The notes: generated by a model not told the origin, from the letters alone. Counted from the first letter of the stretch, positions 52,116 to 61,157 are shown. The stretch is DNA of 64,000 bases from DATKPE01 sp035524335 (GCA_035524335.1 DATKPE010000057.1:62001-126000), one strand, 5' to 3'. Made by a program: numbers and translations.

Positions 52116-52958
52116 TCAGAAGCCCCAGTCCCGCGGATAGCGGAAATCGACATTCACGGTGCGGTGGGAGACCTTGGCGATCACCGGGGGACGGCGCTTG
52201 AACTGGTTGCGCCGGATCAGCCGCTCCACCTTCTCGATGAACGGTTTTTCGAATCCCGCTTCGAGCAGTTCCGTTTCGGTGCGCCGTTCATCGACCATGG
52301 CGTAGAGCAGGCGGTCGACGCGGGCATACGTAAAGCCGAGTTCCTGTTCGTCCGTCTGTCCCACCCAGAGATCCGCCGTCGGTTTTTTCTGCACGATGCC
52401 GGGCGGCACGCCGACAGCCGCGGCGAGTTCCCATACCTGCGTTTTGTACAGATCCCCGATCGGATTGACCGCACAGGCCATGTCTCCGAACAGCGTCCCG
52501 TAGCCGAGCAGTGATTCGGTCTTATTGCTCGTACCGAGGACGAGGGCGTGCTCGCGGACGGAGCGGTCGTACAGAACGATCATGCGCTCCCGCGCCATGA
52601 TATTCCCCCTGCGCACATTGTCCATTCCCGGCTCGGTAGAAATGAAGGGATCGACCATGGGCGTAATGTCGACCGTTTCGGACCGGATGCCGAGCGCCTG
52701 CACGAGGAGCGCGGCATCGGAGAGGCTTTCGGGACTGCTCGTCCGGTAGGGCATCAGCACCGCGAGCAGATTTTCCTTCCCGAGCGCTTCGGCCCCAAGC
52801 ACGGCGACGAGCGCGGAGTCGACGCCTCCGGAGAGTCCGATGACCCCTTTCTCGAAACCGGCGTTGCGGAGTTCATCGCGGATGAACCCGACGAGGAGTT
52901 TCCGAAGAACGCCGGTGTTCAGCTGGAGCGGATTTTTCTGGCTGGGTGAGGTTTCCAT
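52116..52958 (-). CDS. nadE: NAD synthetase
   Basis: 280 residues from the ATG at 52958; the longer frame is discarded because it would start inside the promoter. ATP-pyrophosphatase loop GLSGGVDSALVAVLG (about 41-55), NKTESLLGYGTLFGD, and VGQTDEQELGFTYARVD. This is the short form without an amidase domain, so it uses ammonia. It converts nicotinate adenine dinucleotide to NAD+. The start codon lies at the predicted transcription start (see promoter at 52965-52993), so the mRNA should be leaderless. Confidence 0.95.
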   Translation of the reverse strand: METSPSQKNPLQLNTGVLRKLLVGFIRDELRNAGFEKGVIGLSGGVDSALVAVLGAEALGKENLLAVLMPYRTSSPESLSDAALLVQALGIRSETVDITPMVDPFISTEPGMDNVRRGNIMARERMIVLYDRSVREHALVLGTSNKTESLLGYGTLFGDMACAVNPIGDLYKTQVWELAAAVGVPPGIVQKKPTADLWVGQTDEQELGFTYARVDRLLYAMVDERRTETELLEAGFEKPFIEKVERLIRRNQFKRRPPVIAKVSHRTVNVDFRYPRDWGF

Positions 52959-52964
52959 GCGAAA

Positions 52965-52993
52965 AAGATAGTTAAAACCGGAGGATAATTCAA
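52965..52993 (-). promoter_or_regulatory. Predicted nadE promoter
   Basis: Minus strand: TTGAAT at 52993-52988, 17-bp spacer, TATCTT at 52970-52965. The nadE ATG begins seven bases after the -10 box. Confidence 0.72.
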
Positions 52994-53091
52994 CTGCCGG
53001 TCTTTTCCGGACAACACCGCATATGCGCGTATATTGATTTTCCGCAAAATTCTTCGTTACATAGGGAGAAGAACTCCATACCCACCACACC

Positions 53092-56000
53092 ATGTTCAGA
53101 TCGGTCATGAAACGCATCCTCGGCCTTCTTATCCTTCTCACATCACCGCTCTTCGGTTATCAGGCGCCGCTCGGCAGGATTCTGTCCCAGAGGCTCGCAG
53201 TCATGTCTGAGACCGACAGGGAGATCGTCCTCGTCCGGCTTCACGACAGAGGACCGGACCTGCAGGTCCGGCAGATGGACGGTGAAAAACTGCTGAGCCG
53301 GCGGTCGCTTGCGCGCAGAGCGGCTGTCCGCGGAACGGCGCGGCTCATCGACGAATCCGATTACCCTCTCGCACAATCGTACGTCGCGGCGATCGCGGGT
53401 CTGGGGGTCGAGGTCCGGCACCAGCTCAAATGGTTCAACGCCGTTTCCGTCCTCGCAACGAAAAATCAGATTTCCGCTCTCCGCCAGCTTCCCTTCGTCA
53501 GCTCGCTCGAGATCGTGGGCCGGTGGAAGAAGCGACCGGACGACGAAATCCTCGTGCCGGCGGCGAAAACCGCCCCGGTGCGGCAACCGGCAGGAGTCTC
53601 CTCGTTCAATTACGGCGCATCGTACACACAAGTCAGTCAGATCAATGTCCCGGCGGTCCATGATCTCGGCATCTACGGACAGGGAATCGTGATCGGAGTA
53701 TTCGACAACGGCGTGCGGAATCCGCATCATCAGGTATTCGATTCGATCAACATCATCGCGACGCACGATTTCGTCGACCACAAGGTGAGCGTCGTCCCGA
53801 ACAATCCCAATCCGTCGTTCGGTTCGCACGGGGTGATGACCCTCTCGACGATCGGCGGTTTCAGACCCGGATCGCTCATCGGACCGGCATTCAAGTCGAG
53901 CTTCATCCTCGCCCGGACGGAGAACGACTCCAGCGAAACCCCGATCGAGGAGGACAACTGGGCCGCGGCGATCGAATGGGCCGACAGCATCGGCGTCGAT
54001 GTCACGAGCACGTCGCTCGGGTATCTTGGTTTTGATTCCTCGTACACAAGCCTGACGTGGGCCGACATGAACGGCTCCACAGCGCTGATCACCGTCGCGG
54101 CCGACCATGCCGCGTCGCTCGGCATCGTTGTCGTGAACGCCGCCGGCAACGAAGGCGCGGGCGACAGCACCCATAATACGCTCATCGCCCCCGCAGACGG
54201 CGACAGCGTGATCACCGCCGGCGCCGTCGACGCCTCCGGCAATCGCACGGGCTTCAGCTCCATCGGTCCGACGACCGACATCCCCGCGAGGATCAAACCC
54301 GACATCATGGCGCTCGGGGCGAGCGATTTCGTGGCGAGCCCCACCGATACAATCAGCTACGGGTATGCCTCCGGAACCTCGTTCGCCTGCCCCCTCTCGG
54401 CCGGCGTCGCCGCGCTCATCCGCTGTGCAAACCCCACCCTCACGCCGATGCAGGTGCGCGAAGCGATGCGCCAGACCGCCAGCAACAGCAGTTCACCCGA
54501 TAATTTCCACGGGTGGGGCATCCTCGACGCGCTCGCGGCAATCAACTATTACGGCATCCTGCCGATGGGCACGATCCGGGGAATCGTCTTCGACGATTAC
54601 AATGCAAACGGCGTCCGGGACCCCGGCGAACCGGGCATTGCGGGAGTGCGGATCCGGTGCACCGGCGCCGCGGCGGAGTCGACGCTCACGGACGCGAACG
54701 GATCCTTCGTGCTCGACAGCCTTCCGACAGGTTCGGTCACCGTCAGCGAGGTCGTCCCGGACGGATACAACCAGTCTGCGCCGGGGACCGGTTCATACAC
54801 AACCCAGCTCGCATTCCGACAGGATACCTCGGGGTTCGTTTTCGGCAATTATGTCTTCAACGCGGAAATTCATGGAATGGTCTTCAACGATCAGAACACG
54901 AACGGCATCCCGGACTCCGGTGAAACCGGCATCTCCGGCAGAACGATCACTCTTCAGGGCCCGATGTCGCGGTCGGTGACCACCGATTCGGCGGGGAATT
55001 ATGCGTTTACCGGACTGGAGGCCGGGCAGTACACCGTACGGGACAGCATTCCTCAGGGGTGGGCGCAGACCGTCCCGCCCGGCAATGCGCCGTACTCATT
55101 CATATTGGGAACAAACGTCGATACGACCGGAATCAATTTCGGGGTCGCGCTCCTTCCTGCATTCACCTATCCCGTTTCCGAGGGCTGGAACCTTCTCTCG
55201 CTCCCCCAGGATCCGGGAAATCACACGGTCGCGGATCTTTATCCGGGTGCGATCTCGCCCGCGTTCGCTTATGAAGGATCGTATCAATCGCTTCTTTCGG
55301 TTCCGAACGGAGTCGGATATTGGCTGAGATTCGGATCTGCGCAGACGGCAACCATTCCCGGCACCGTGAGGCTGGGCGACACGCTGAGCCTGTCCCAGAA
55401 CTGGAACCTGATCGGCTCTCTCTCGTACCCGTACGCACCGACCTCGATCGTCGATTCCGGGGGAATCCTCAGTTCGCAGTTCTTCGGGTATTCCACCTCG
55501 TACGCAGTGACAGATTCACTGCGGCCGCACCAGGGATACTGGGTGAAGGCAAGCGGACCCGGCAAAATTTCCGTCCACATTTTCCTTCCCCCGGCCGCCC
55601 GCCGGTATGCACCCGTCCCACTGCCGGCCCGGAAGGGTGAAATTACGTTCACCGACGCGGCGGGACACCATCAGACACTCTATTTCACACCGATGCGGAT
55701 TGCAGAGAACGCGGGGGCGTTTTTCGAATTGCCGCCGCTTCCTCCGCCGGGCGGATTCGATGCGCGGTTCGCAAACGGATCGATGCTGTTCTCCCTCCCG
55801 TCCGGCGCAAAATCGGCATCCTCCAATCTCCAGATATCGTCCGGGGCGTATCCCATCCGGATCGACTGGAAAAATCCCGACCGGACAAACCAGGCGTCTC
55901 TCATGACGGACGGGCGGTCCATCCGGCTGGCGAAGGCCGGAACGGCGACGCTGACGGCACCACCGTCGTCGCTCGCACTGCAGGTCTCCACGGGCGACAT

Positions 56001-56292
56001 ACCGGAGTCCTTCGCGCTGTCGCAGAATTATCCGAATCCGTTCAACCCGTCCACGACGATCCGCTATCAGATTCCCGAAGTCGGCGGAACCGGGAGCGAC
56101 GCGCCGGTCCGGGTATCTCTGTCTGTCTACAACATGCTCGGCCAGCAGATTGCGAAGTTGGTGGACAGTGAACAGAGCCCCGGATATAAGAGTGTCGGCT
56201 TCGATGCCGGAGCACTGCCGAGCGGAATATATTTCTACACGCTGACCGCCGGGACGTTTACGGAAACGAAGAAAATGGTCGTGATGAAGTGA
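53092..56292 (+). CDS. T9SS-exported subtilisin-like (S8) protease
   Basis: 1066 residues; an ATG at 53107 (MKRILGLLILLTSPLFG) is an equally good start for the signal peptide. Peptidase S8 domain about 190-480: Asp in GVFDNGVRNPHHQ, His in FGSHGVMTLSTIGG, oxyanion Asn in NAAGNEGAG, Ser in YASGTSFACPLSAGVAALI. Two SdrD_B-like repeats follow (GIVFDDYNANGVRDPGEPG and GMVFNDQNTNGIPDSGETG), then the GWN-GYW module shared with the propeller protein at 58180-60795, then a type A sorting domain (QNYPNPFNPSTTIRYQ ... YNMLGQQI ... SGIYFYTL ... KKMVVMK). A surface or secreted protease. Confidence 0.93.
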   Translation: MFRSVMKRILGLLILLTSPLFGYQAPLGRILSQRLAVMSETDREIVLVRLHDRGPDLQVRQMDGEKLLSRRSLARRAAVRGTARLIDESDYPLAQSYVAAIAGLGVEVRHQLKWFNAVSVLATKNQISALRQLPFVSSLEIVGRWKKRPDDEILVPAAKTAPVRQPAGVSSFNYGASYTQVSQINVPAVHDLGIYGQGIVIGVFDNGVRNPHHQVFDSINIIATHDFVDHKVSVVPNNPNPSFGSHGVMTLSTIGGFRPGSLIGPAFKSSFILARTENDSSETPIEEDNWAAAIEWADSIGVDVTSTSLGYLGFDSSYTSLTWADMNGSTALITVAADHAASLGIVVVNAAGNEGAGDSTHNTLIAPADGDSVITAGAVDASGNRTGFSSIGPTTDIPARIKPDIMALGASDFVASPTDTISYGYASGTSFACPLSAGVAALIRCANPTLTPMQVREAMRQTASNSSSPDNFHGWGILDALAAINYYGILPMGTIRGIVFDDYNANGVRDPGEPGIAGVRIRCTGAAAESTLTDANGSFVLDSLPTGSVTVSEVVPDGYNQSAPGTGSYTTQLAFRQDTSGFVFGNYVFNAEIHGMVFNDQNTNGIPDSGETGISGRTITLQGPMSRSVTTDSAGNYAFTGLEAGQYTVRDSIPQGWAQTVPPGNAPYSFILGTNVDTTGINFGVALLPAFTYPVSEGWNLLSLPQDPGNHTVADLYPGAISPAFAYEGSYQSLLSVPNGVGYWLRFGSAQTATIPGTVRLGDTLSLSQNWNLIGSLSYPYAPTSIVDSGGILSSQFFGYSTSYAVTDSLRPHQGYWVKASGPGKISVHIFLPPAARRYAPVPLPARKGEITFTDAAGHHQTLYFTPMRIAENAGAFFELPPLPPPGGFDARFANGSMLFSLPSGAKSASSNLQISSGAYPIRIDWKNPDRTNQASLMTDGRSIRLAKAGTATLTAPPSSLALQVSTGDIPESFALSQNYPNPFNPSTTIRYQIPEVGGTGSDAPVRVSLSVYNMLGQQIAKLVDSEQSPGYKSVGFDAGALPSGIYFYTLTAGTFTETKKMVVMK

Positions 56293-56372
56293 CGGGGCGG
56301 GATGTCCGTCCGAGTCCGCAATTTTCCGCCGGGCTCAACGATCTGATATTTGGGGAGACAGATCAGAAGGAG

Positions 56373-56410
56373 ATTCTTCTCCCGATCCAAAAAAGGATTG
56401 GGAGAAGAAT
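56373..56410. repeat. 16-bp inverted repeat with A6 loop
   Basis: ATTCTTCTCCCGATCC (56373-56388) pairs with GGATTGGGAGAAGAAT (56395-56410) over 16 bp with one G-T pair and a loop of six A. No U tract follows on either strand. It lies about 80 bases after the protease stop and just before the next terminator. Confidence 0.8.
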
Positions 56411-56420
56411 GACGATGAAG

Positions 56421-56459
56421 AAAATAAAAGCCCCGACAGCATAAGGCCGTCGGGGCTTC
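56421..56459 (-). terminator. Rho-independent terminator of the lysine transaminase gene
   Basis: AAGCCCCGAC pairs with GTCGGGGCTT over 10 bp; on the minus strand the stem is followed by TTTTATTTTC. Convergent with the S8 protease gene. Confidence 0.85.
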
Positions 56460-56511
56460 TCGTTCACGGCCGCCGGAACCCACCGAACCGGCAACCGGTG
56501 TGCACGAAATA

Positions 56512-57858
56512 TTACGGTTTCATTTCCTTCAGCGACTGGCGGATCATCTCGATTCCCTCATCCACCTCCGCAGTCGTAATGATGAGCGGCGGACGGAACC
56601 GGAGCGATTTTTCCCCGCATCCCAGAATCACGAGACCGCGCTCGAACGCCCGCTTTTTCAGCTCGTTCCGCTCCTCCCCCGTCCGGAGGTCGAATGCGCA
56701 GAGGAGACCCCGCCCGCGGACATTGCTCACGATCCGCGGGAACTCCGACTGGAGTTCGTGGAGGCGGACATAGAGATGCTCACCGACGGACTTCGCGTTG
56801 TCGACGAGGTGATCCTCCTCGATCACTTCCAGGTACTTCTGCGCCCGGACCATGTCGACCAGACTTCCGCCCCAGGTTGAATTGAGACGGCTGGAAACGC
56901 GGAAGACGTTGTCGGGCACTTCCTCGATCCGTCTGCCGCAGAGGAATCCGCACACCTGCATTTTCTTGCCGAATGAGATCATGTCGGGTTTCACGAAATG
57001 CTGGTGCGCCCACATCTTTCCGGTCAGGCCGATGCCGGTCTGCACCTCGTCCAGAATCAGCATGATATCATTCTCATCGGCGAGGGTACGGAGTTCGGCG
57101 AAAAATTCCTTGCGGAAATGGTTATCGCCCCCTTCTCCCTGAATCGGCTCCAGGATGATTGCGGCGATGTCGTCCGGGTTGTTCCGGATCGCATCCTTCA
57201 TCTGGCCGATCGCGCGGCGCTCCGCTTCCTGCACGAGCCGGAGGTTCTCGTCGTTCAGCGGGAACCGGACGGCGGGCGTGTCGATCCGCGGCCATGCGAA
57301 TTTCGGGAAGTAATCCGTCTTCACCGGATCGGTGTTCGTCAGCGACAGCGTATATCCCGACCGGCCGTGGAACGCCTGGCGGAAATGGATCACCTGCCGG
57401 CCCCGCTCCTCCTTGTACCCCTTGGCAAAATTCTTTCTGACCTTCCAGTCGAACGCCGCCTTGAGCGCATTCTCCACGCCGAGCGCCCCGCCTTCCACGA
57501 AAAAGGCGTGGGGCAGGTATTCGGGAATGGCGACGCGCGAGAATGTTTCGAGAAATTCAGCCATTTCGACGGTATAGACGTCGGAATTGGTCGGCTTGTT
57601 GACCGCCACGTAGGCCAGTTTATCCATGAACTCCGGGGTCGTGAGAGCCGGGTGGTTCAGTCCGAGCGGCATCGATGCGACAAAGGAAAAAAAGTCAAGC
57701 AGACGCCGGTTCGCTTTTGAATCGTAGATGTACACCCCTTCGCTCCGTCTCAGATCAACCACGAAATCGAACATGTCGACCAGCATATGCCTGGCGAGAA
57801 TGCCCGGAACGTCCGTCGGTTGAACGGAATTCAGGGTGGCAGAATGTTTGGGAATCAT
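56512..57858 (-). CDS. lat: L-lysine 6-transaminase
   Basis: 448 residues. Class-III PLP aminotransferase with the lysine-epsilon signature order: FFVEGGALGVENALKAAFDWKVRKN, IILEPIQGEGGDNHF, LDEVQTGIGLTGKMWAHQ and the PLP lysine in SFGKKMQVCGFL. The N-terminal FFSFVASMPLGLNHP is typical for this group. It converts lysine and 2-oxoglutarate to aminoadipate semialdehyde and glutamate, the first step of lysine catabolism by this route. The aldehyde dehydrogenase at 61182-62672 could perform the next oxidation. AGGTG precedes the start. Confidence 0.92.
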   Translation of the reverse strand: MIPKHSATLNSVQPTDVPGILARHMLVDMFDFVVDLRRSEGVYIYDSKANRRLLDFFSFVASMPLGLNHPALTTPEFMDKLAYVAVNKPTNSDVYTVEMAEFLETFSRVAIPEYLPHAFFVEGGALGVENALKAAFDWKVRKNFAKGYKEERGRQVIHFRQAFHGRSGYTLSLTNTDPVKTDYFPKFAWPRIDTPAVRFPLNDENLRLVQEAERRAIGQMKDAIRNNPDDIAAIILEPIQGEGGDNHFRKEFFAELRTLADENDIMLILDEVQTGIGLTGKMWAHQHFVKPDMISFGKKMQVCGFLCGRRIEEVPDNVFRVSSRLNSTWGGSLVDMVRAQKYLEVIEEDHLVDNAKSVGEHLYVRLHELQSEFPRIVSNVRGRGLLCAFDLRTGEERNELKKRAFERGLVILGCGEKSLRFRPPLIITTAEVDEGIEMIRQSLKEMKP

Positions 57859-57920
57859 AAAGCACCTTTCGGAAATTCGTTCAGAGATCCGGTAATTTTC
57901 AGACAGCGAACGTTACCGAC

Positions 57921-58028
57921 TCAGAAGAATTCCTGGTGCTCGTAGAAGGAGATGATGTAGGGGCGGCCGACAACGGGCACCGGCTCGGCGGTGCAGTAGG
58001 AGGCGTTATGTTGCCGGAAGAACTTCAT
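57921..58028 (-). CDS. 35-residue ORF of unknown function
   Basis: Starts MKFFRQHNAS and ends YEHQEFF; contains a central PVPVVGRPYIISFY. The ATG lies five bases after the -10 of a promoter with TTG-17-TATATT, which is also the only recognisable promoter for lat (60 bases further on). It could be a short protein, a leader ORF controlling lat, or chance. No lysine or other codon run is seen. Confidence 0.4.
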   Translation of the reverse strand: MKFFRQHNASYCTAEPVPVVGRPYIISFYEHQEFF

Positions 58029-58033
58029 GACAT

Positions 58034-58062
58034 AATATACGAAACCGGGGCCCGAAACACAA
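58034..58062 (-). promoter_or_regulatory. Predicted promoter of the 35-codon ORF and lat
   Basis: Minus strand: TTGTGT at 58062-58057, 17-bp spacer, TATATT at 58039-58034. The rest of the 57859-58179 gap contains only the small ORF and the lat ribosome binding site. Confidence 0.65.
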
Positions 58063-58179
58063 TAGCCAGGGGAGCGTTTAAACCGCAATTCCGTCCCGCG
58101 GGGGAGGTGTTTTGATCGCCATCACACAGTTTCCACATTCTCTCTCCCTTCCGCGGATGAGAACGCCGGCGTGAGCCGA

Positions 58180-60795
58180 TCATTTCAGAAGCATCAGTTT
58201 TCGCACCGCACTCTTCCCCCCGCTCTCGAGACGGCAGTAGTAGACTCCCGTCGGGAACCCGGAGGCATCCCATACCGCCCGGTGCTCTCCGGCCTGCACC
58301 ATGCCGTCGATCAGAGTTGCGACCGGTTCGCCCAGGATATTGTACACCGTCAGGCGCACATAGCCGTTCTCCGGCAGGGAATATCCGATCGTCGTCGAAG
58401 GATTGAACGGGTTCGGAAAATTCGGATCGAGGGAAAAGTATTTCGGCGACTGCCGGCGGCCGGAGGTTCCCTCCGGCGGCGGAGGCGGCATATCCCCCGT
58501 CGCAACGACGCGGACGCGGTAGCCGCGGCTGTTCCGCGGAGAGGCGGCGAGATAAAGCACCCCCGCCCGTCCGGTCTTCACCCAGTAGCCCTGCATCGGG
58601 CGGAGGCTGTCGGTAATATCATAGCCGGAAGAATAGCCGAACACGTTCGAGATGACCGTGCCGTCGGAATCAGCGGTGATATCGGAAACGGCCACAGGCG
58701 CGCTGATCGATCCGATCAGATTCCAGCCTGCCGCGACCGCGACCGATTCGCTCGCAATCGATCCGCCCGAAAGAAGGACTTTCTGATCGGCGTCGAATTT
58801 CAGCCAGTAGCCGGTTCCATAGGCGAGGGTCTCGGCCGCGACATAACTTCCGCTATAGGCGAACGGCGGCGAGCTCGCCGTCGGGAAAAGGTCTGCCGCG
58901 CTCAGATCCGCCAGCCGGTACGGGACAGAGACGATGTTCCACCCCTTGGCGACCGGAATGCCGGTGGCGGGCAGGATCATTTGCCCCAGACGTCGCTGCC
59001 AGACGCCGCCGTAAGCGGTTCCCACAACGAGATCCGGCGTGAGGAGCGTATCGGGGCCGGTTTCGATGGCGCTGACGGAGAGATTTCCGAGGCCGGTATT
59101 CACCGCGTTCCATGAATCGCCCAGATCGGTGCTGAGGTAGATACCGAGGACCGGGCCCGCGGCGAAAAGATCCGATCCGACGGTTTTCAGAGCACCGACA
59201 TAATTTATGGGGAATCCGTTATTGACCGCGGTCCATGTCGATCCGTTGTCGGTCGAACGGAACATCCCCTTTCCGCCGGTTCCGGCAAAAATATTGGTAT
59301 CGCCGCCCGGTCCGATCACGACAGCGAGGGCGAAGACCACATTCGTGGTCAGGCCGTTGTTGATCACCGTCCAGCTGTCCCCGTTGTCGGTCGACAGGAA
59401 CGCCCCGCCCCCCGAGGTCCCGGCGAAGAGATTCTGGCCGCTCACCGCGAGGGCGTAGACGTTCGGGTTGGTGAGACCATTGTTGATGACCGACCAGCTG
59501 GTCCCGTCGTCGCTCGACCGGAGGACCCCGCCCGATGTCCCCGCATAGAGATAAGGCCCCTTGACCGCGAGCGAGAGCACGAACTGATAGATCATGCCGC
59601 CGCTGACGTTCGTCCAGCTGTCTCCCGCGTCGGTGGAGCGGAAGACGCCGTAGTATGTTCCCGCAAAAAGCTCACCGCCCTTCGTGACGAAAGCCCTGAC
59701 ATTTTTCTGCGTCAGGCCGCTGTCGACCGGCGCCCAGGTGCGGCCGTTGTCCTCAGACCGGAATGCACCCGCTCCGTCGGTACCGCAGAGCATTCTGTTC
59801 CCCACGGAGACGAACGAGACTGCGGTGAGATTGTTGATACCGCTGTCGAGCTCATGCCATGTCGTGCCGCCGTCGGAGGAGCCGAACAGACCGCCTCCGT
59901 TGGTTCCGGCGAACAGCCAGGCGCCGCTCCGGATCAGCGAGCGGATCTGCAGGTTCGCGAGACCGCTGTTCATCGCGGACCAGTGGCCGCCGTTGTCGGT
60001 CGACAGAAATACGCCGTCGTCACTGCCAAGATAGAGGTTCGATCCGTCAGCGATCAGCGCGCGGATGTAGAGATCGGTCATCCCGGTATTCACCGGATTC
60101 CAATGGGCGCCATGGTCGGTTGAGAGAAAGACACCCGAGCCGAATGTGCCGGCGAAGATGCCGGCGCTGTTGACCGCAAATTGTTCGACGTACTTGTTCG
60201 TGATGCCGGAATCGGATTCGGTCCAGCTTGTCCCGAGGTCGGTCGAGACATAGGCGCCCCCGCCGTAGGTTCCGGCCAGCAGGTTTCCGCCGTCGGCGGC
60301 GACGGTCCAGACAGAGGTCGTCCCGAGGCCCGCATCGACCGGCGTCCAGTACGCGCCGTTGTTCGTGGAGAGAAAGATGCCGCCGTAGAGGGTGGCGGCG
60401 AAAATGCTGGTATCGATGGCGGCCAGCCCGTAGACTTCAGTACTGTAGATTCCCGTGCCGGACGCCGTCCAGGTGCCGCCGTTGTCGGTCGACGCCCAGA
60501 CGCCGCCGCCCGTGCCGGGACAGCCGGCGAAGAGGGTCGATCCCACCGTCAGAAACGCGTAGACATGGGGCGTGACGAGCCCCTGGCTCGCCACACTCCA
60601 GCTCTGACCATTATCGCCCGACCTGTAGGCCCCCGCGCCGTGCGTGCCTGCGAGGAGATATCCCCCGCTCGTGCCAAGCGCATAGATATAGCCGCCGTAC
60701 GGGCCGTTCGTCTGGGACCATTGGGACCAGAGGTTCGCAGTGAAGAAAACGCATGGGAGAAGAAGGACGGCGATGCGACGCTGAAAGGTTTTCAT
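58180..60795 (-). CDS. T9SS-exported Asp-box (BNR) propeller protein
   Basis: 871 residues from the ATG at 60795 (MKTFQRRIAVLLLPCVFF), with GGGGGT before it; the frame extends 58 codons upstream but without a signal peptide there. Signal peptide about 1-26. Thirteen repeats carry an Asp-box-like S-x-D-x-G-x-x-W (for example RSGDNGQSWS, ASTDNGGTWT, RSTDNGSTWT, LSTDLGDSWN), spaced 40-45 residues, fitting one or two beta-propellers of the sortilin or BNR type. A GWN-GYW module follows, and the C-terminus is a type A sorting domain (NFPNPFNPSTTIGYS ... YNILGEPVATL ... FPTGVYYCRL ... KLMLLK). Likely surface glycan or protein binding; no catalytic sialidase Tyr/Arg set can be confirmed. Confidence 0.88.
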   Translation of the reverse strand: MKTFQRRIAVLLLPCVFFTANLWSQWSQTNGPYGGYIYALGTSGGYLLAGTHGAGAYRSGDNGQSWSVASQGLVTPHVYAFLTVGSTLFAGCPGTGGGVWASTDNGGTWTASGTGIYSTEVYGLAAIDTSIFAATLYGGIFLSTNNGAYWTPVDAGLGTTSVWTVAADGGNLLAGTYGGGAYVSTDLGTSWTESDSGITNKYVEQFAVNSAGIFAGTFGSGVFLSTDHGAHWNPVNTGMTDLYIRALIADGSNLYLGSDDGVFLSTDNGGHWSAMNSGLANLQIRSLIRSGAWLFAGTNGGGLFGSSDGGTTWHELDSGINNLTAVSFVSVGNRMLCGTDGAGAFRSEDNGRTWAPVDSGLTQKNVRAFVTKGGELFAGTYYGVFRSTDAGDSWTNVSGGMIYQFVLSLAVKGPYLYAGTSGGVLRSSDDGTSWSVINNGLTNPNVYALAVSGQNLFAGTSGGGAFLSTDNGDSWTVINNGLTTNVVFALAVVIGPGGDTNIFAGTGGKGMFRSTDNGSTWTAVNNGFPINYVGALKTVGSDLFAAGPVLGIYLSTDLGDSWNAVNTGLGNLSVSAIETGPDTLLTPDLVVGTAYGGVWQRRLGQMILPATGIPVAKGWNIVSVPYRLADLSAADLFPTASSPPFAYSGSYVAAETLAYGTGYWLKFDADQKVLLSGGSIASESVAVAAGWNLIGSISAPVAVSDITADSDGTVISNVFGYSSGYDITDSLRPMQGYWVKTGRAGVLYLAASPRNSRGYRVRVVATGDMPPPPPEGTSGRRQSPKYFSLDPNFPNPFNPSTTIGYSLPENGYVRLTVYNILGEPVATLIDGMVQAGEHRAVWDASGFPTGVYYCRLESGGKSAVRKLMLLK

Positions 60796-61026
60796 ACAAC
60801 CCCCTGAATGAATGAACGGTCGGCTGGTGCACGTGTTAAGCGCTTTCGCTGTCCGTTTCATCGGATGCGGAATTACGCTCTGATCAATATACAAAATCCG
60901 ATCGATTATCAGGATCCGGCGGTGAGATTCATGCAATCCCGGAACTGACGATTTCCGAAGATGTTCCACCGGATCGAGCTCCGGCCGGAAGAATCGCGTG
61001 ATCGCCTCCCGGAACCTCCTCCTGAA

Positions 61027-61055
61027 TTCTACCTAATTCCCGTCCAGCCCTCAAG
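61027..61055 (-). promoter_or_regulatory. Candidate promoter of the propeller gene
   Basis: Minus strand: TTGAGG at 61055-61050, 17-bp spacer, TAGAAT at 61032-61027. The leader to 60795 would be about 225 bases, which is long; the TATATT at 60891-60886 is an alternative. Confidence 0.5.
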
Positions 61056-61135
61056 GCGGCAGTGCCCGGGATCACTCACCGCTTCCGGATTTCGATTCCA
61101 GTCTGAACATCAGGCCGCGGTTCCCCATAAACAGC

Positions 61136-61157
61136 AAGGCCCTCTTCCGAGGGCCTT
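61136..61157 (-). terminator. Hairpin after the aldehyde dehydrogenase gene
   Basis: AAGGCCCTC pairs with GAGGGCCTT (9 bp, loop of four) just below the stop at 61182. Only a short T-rich stretch follows on the minus strand (GCTGTTTAT), so termination is plausible but weak. Confidence 0.55.
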
